Made by a program: the position numbers and the translations under genes | Origin: Streptomyces violaceus | GTDB lineage: Bacteria; Actinomycetota; Actinomycetes; Streptomycetales; Streptomycetaceae | NCBI GenBank assembly: GCA_000715635.1 | Contig: KL569102.1 | Span: 62,300-67,485, forward strand | Direction of reading: 5' to 3' | DNA: 5,186 nucleotides | Shown: one piece after another, positions 1-5,186 of the stretch | How positions within the stretch are numbered: the first letter of the stretch is position 1 | How the letters are laid out: the number at the start of each line of letters is the position of its first letter | Notes under the pieces: generated by a model | Database searches by the model: none | Told to the model about the DNA's origin: nothing | The model's input: the letters and a program-made list of their open reading frames with translations, nothing else

Positions 1-12
1 GCCGCTGACACG

Positions 13-48
13 CCGAAGGGCGGCCACCCCAAGGTGACCGCCCTCCGG
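13..48 (-). terminator. Probable intrinsic-type terminator after rpoC
   Basis: Fourteen bases after the rpoC TAA the minus-strand transcript can form a 16-bp stem, CCGGAGGGCGGUCACC with GGUGGCCGCCCUUCGG, closed by a UUGG tetraloop. Two of the pairs are G-U wobbles that would be C-A mismatches in a plus-strand transcript, so the stem is complete only in the direction of rpoC. The tail CGUGUCAGCGGC has no U-run, which is common for the U-less hairpins described at gene ends in Streptomyces. It probably ends or trims the rpoBC transcript; the gene beyond is outside the window. Confidence 0.75.
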
Positions 49-62
49 TTCAAGCGACTCGC

Positions 63-3962
<3,900 letters not shown>

Positions 3963-3968
3963 TATGCG

Positions 3969-4034
3969 TCAATCCCTCTCAGGGTTGTAAGTCATGGGGT
4001 CTGATACGGGGGTCCTGGGGCCGGAGGCCTTCAT
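3969..4034 (-). CDS. Possible 21-residue leader or coupling ORF between rpoB and rpoC
   Basis: A small frame runs from ATG at 4034 to TGA at 3969-3971, starting MKASGPRTPV and ending TYNPERD. It has a canonical GGAGG eight bases before the ATG. It is in the same frame as rpoC and its stop codon is six bases upstream of the rpoC GTG. I do not recognise the peptide; it has no visible signal or membrane segment. The position suggests a translational coupling role, in which ribosomes ending here would be placed at the rpoC start. Against a real gene: the codons include TCA, GTA, ACT, CCT and two AGG, about 75% GC at third positions, and TCA is not seen in either neighbouring gene. The Shine-Dalgarno is also part of a hairpin arm, so the match may be fortuitous. 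An internal ATG at 3995 in the same frame has no ribosome binding site. Confidence 0.3.
   Translation of the reverse strand: MKASGPRTPVSDPMTYNPERD
3974..3980 (-). promoter_or_regulatory. Ribosome binding site of rpoC
   Basis: GAGAGGG on the minus strand lies upstream of the rpoC GTG, with 11 bases between the run and the start codon. The GAGG core can pair with the 16S anti-Shine-Dalgarno, and a slightly longer pairing is possible with one G-U pair. The spacing is at the long end of normal, and the site is weaker than the GGAGG found before the small upstream frame. No other purine-rich run is closer to the start. Confidence 0.7.
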
Positions 4035-4048
4035 GGCGAAGGCCTCCG
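4022..4048 (-). repeat. Perfect inverted repeat (RNA hairpin) in the rpoB-rpoC spacer
   Basis: Two 11-bp arms, CGGAGGCCTTC and GAAGGCCTCCG on the minus strand, flank a five-base loop GCCAT and pair without a mismatch. In the transcript this is a very stable stem that begins eight bases after the rpoB stop codon. No U-tract follows (the next bases are GCCCCAGGACCCCC), and rpoC must be transcribed through it, so a full terminator is unlikely. Plausible roles are partial attenuation, an RNase III processing site, 3'-end protection of rpoB mRNA, or control of translation of the small frame whose Shine-Dalgarno and first base of the ATG region lie in it. The pairing is seen directly; the role is inferred. 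Confidence 0.8.
4043..4047 (-). promoter_or_regulatory. Shine-Dalgarno-like GGAGG of the intergenic small ORF
   Basis: GGAGG on the minus strand sits eight bases before the ATG at 4034, ideal spacing. It begins ten bases after the rpoB stop codon. It also forms part of the 5' arm of the 11-bp hairpin at 4022-4048, so it would be masked when the hairpin is folded. A ribosome finishing rpoB would overlap the base of the stem and might expose it. Whether it is used is unknown. Confidence 0.35.
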
Positions 4049-4056
4049 AACTCCCG

Positions 4057-5186
4057 TCAGACCTCTTCGACGCTGCTCGGCTCGCGCCGGGACAGGTCGA
4101 TGCCAAGCTCCTCCGCAGCGCGGAAGACGTCCTCGTCGGTGTCGCGCATCTCGATGGACATGCCGTCCGAGGACAGCACCTCCACGTTGAGGCACAGGGA
4201 CTGCATCTCCTTGATGAGCACCTTGAAGGACTCGGGGATGCCGGGCTCGGGAATGTTCTCGCCCTTGACGATGGCCTCGTAGACCTTCACGCGGCCGGTG
4301 ACGTCGTCGGACTTGATGGTCAGCAGCTCCTGGAGGGCGTACGCGGCGCCGTAAGCCTCCAGCGCCCACACCTCCATCTCACCGAAGCGCTGGCCACCGA
4401 ACTGGGCCTTACCACCCAGCGGCTGCTGGGTGATCATCGAGTACGGACCGGTCGAGCGGGCGTGCAGCTTGTCGTCGACCAGGTGGTGCAGCTTCAGGAT
4501 GTACATGTAGCCGACCGAGATCGGCTCCGGGAACGGCTCGCCGGAGCGGCCGTCGAACAGCGGCGCCTTACCGGTCGGGAGCACCATGCGCTCGCCGTCG
4601 CGGTTCGGGATCGTGTGGTTCAGCAGACCCGCCAGCTCGTCCTCACGCGCACCGTCGAAGACGGGGGTGGCGACGTTGGTGCCGGGCTCGACCTTGTCGG
4701 CCTCGATGGCCTGGAGGCGCTGCGCCCAGTCGTCCGCGAGACCGGAGACGTCCCAGCCGCGGCTGGCGAGCCAGCCGAGGTGGATCTCCAGGACCTGTCC
4801 CGGGTTCATTCGGGACGGCACACCGAGCGGGTTGAGGATGATGTCGACCGGGGTGCCGTCCTCCAGGAACGGCATGTCCTCGATCGGCAGGATCTTCGAG
4901 ATGACGCCCTTGTTGCCGTGGCGGCCGGCGAGCTTGTCACCGTCGGTGATCTTGCGCTTCTGCGCGACGTACACGCGCACCAGCTGGTTCACACCGGGGG
5001 GAAGCTCGTCGCCCTCCTCGCGGTCGAAGACGCGGACGCCGATGACCTTGCCGATCTCGCCGTGCGGCACCTTCAGCGAGGTGTCGCGCACCTCGCGCGC
5101 CTTCTCACCGAAGATCGCGCGGAGCAGGCGCTCCTCGGGCGTCAGCTCGGTCTCACCCTTGGGCGTGACCTTGCCGACGAGGATGT
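4057..5186 (-). CDS. rpoB: DNA-directed RNA polymerase subunit beta (RpoB), C-terminal part; 5' end outside window
   Basis: This is the second large subunit of RNA polymerase; with beta' it forms the active-site cleft. The window holds two bases of a split codon, then 375 complete codons and a TGA stop, about the last third of a protein that is near 1161 residues in Streptomyces. The fragment opens with [20 protein letters not shown], a conserved family segment. Counting from its first complete residue, [12 protein letters not shown] at 82-93 contains K84 and K92, equivalent to E. coli K1065 and K1073 near the active site. [20 protein letters not shown] follows at about 118-137. The C-terminal block [20 protein letters not shown] (about 263-282) packs against beta' and the clamp. 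The protein ends [11 protein letters not shown]. The frame is open to the window edge, so the gene continues beyond it. The rifampicin-resistance region lies further upstream and cannot be examined here. Direct linkage to a full rpoC argues that this is the housekeeping copy. Confidence 0.98.
   Translation of the reverse strand, partial: ILVGKVTPKGETELTPEERLLRAIFGEKAREVRDTSLKVPHGEIGKVIGVRVFDREEGDELPPGVNQLVRVYVAQKRKITDGDKLAGRHGNKGVISKILPIEDMPFLEDGTPVDIILNPLGVPSRMNPGQVLEIHLGWLASRGWDVSGLADDWAQRLQAIEADKVEPGTNVATPVFDGAREDELAGLLNHTIPNRDGERMVLPTGKAPLFDGRSGEPFPEPISVGYMYILKLHHLVDDKLHARSTGPYSMITQQPLGGKAQFGGQRFGEMEVWALEAYGAAYALQELLTIKSDDVTGRVKVYEAIVKGENIPEPGIPESFKVLIKEMQSLCLNVEVLSSDGMSIEMRDTDEDVFRAAEELGIDLSRREPSSVEEV

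Noticed and set aside
1..62. Start of another gene downstream of rpoC
   Set aside because: The 62 bases are mostly taken up by the terminator hairpin, and no ribosome binding site followed by a start codon is visible.
3967..3972. TTGACG on the minus strand as a -35 box of an internal promoter for rpoC
   Set aside because: It overlaps the stop of the mini-ORF and the spacer before the rpoC start, and no -10-like sequence follows at 16-18 bases.
4057..5091. GTG at 5091 as a start of a short rpoB
   Set aside because: The frame continues upstream to the window edge with conserved RpoB sequence ([16 protein letters not shown]), so this GTG is an internal valine codon.
4057..5186. Assessment of rifampicin resistance or a specialised second rpoB copy
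   Set aside because: The rifampicin-binding region lies in the part of rpoB outside the window. The fragment shown is ordinary in its conserved motifs and is linked to rpoC.

Overview
This window is a housekeeping segment of a high-GC actinobacterium, almost certainly Streptomyces. It carries the rpoB-rpoC junction of the RNA polymerase operon, with everything transcribed on the minus strand. The genus call rests on four observations. The beta' protein is 1299 residues long, the length I recall for Streptomyces RpoC. The beta protein ends in [11 protein letters not shown]. Beta' carries the charged coiled-coil insertion typical of actinobacteria. Codon use is strongly GC-biased, with no TTA, CTA or TCA codon seen in either gene.

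Reading in the direction of transcription (high to low coordinates): 5186-4057 is the last 375 complete codons of rpoB, whose 5' part lies outside the window. 4056-3963 is a 94-bp intergenic spacer. It holds a perfect 11-bp inverted repeat, a 21-codon small reading frame with a good Shine-Dalgarno sequence buried in that repeat, and the ribosome binding site of rpoC. 3962-63 is a complete, intact rpoC with a GTG start. 62-1 is the downstream spacer, containing a strong GC-rich hairpin without a U-tract that is the probable transcription terminator.

The two proteins together form the catalytic core of RNA polymerase. Beta supplies the conserved lysines near the active site and the C-terminal clamp anchor. 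Beta' supplies the NADFDGD Mg2+ triad, bridge helix, trigger loop, both zinc sites and the sigma-binding clamp helices. All key residues that I checked are present, so this looks like the normal essential copy and not a decayed or specialised paralogue.

I found no undescribed system here. The least explained part is the rpoB-rpoC spacer. Its small reading frame is in the same frame as rpoC, stops six bases before the rpoC GTG, and has its ribosome binding site in a hairpin arm just after the rpoB stop. That layout could couple rpoC translation to rpoB, but this is inference, and the codon use of the small frame is only weakly gene-like.
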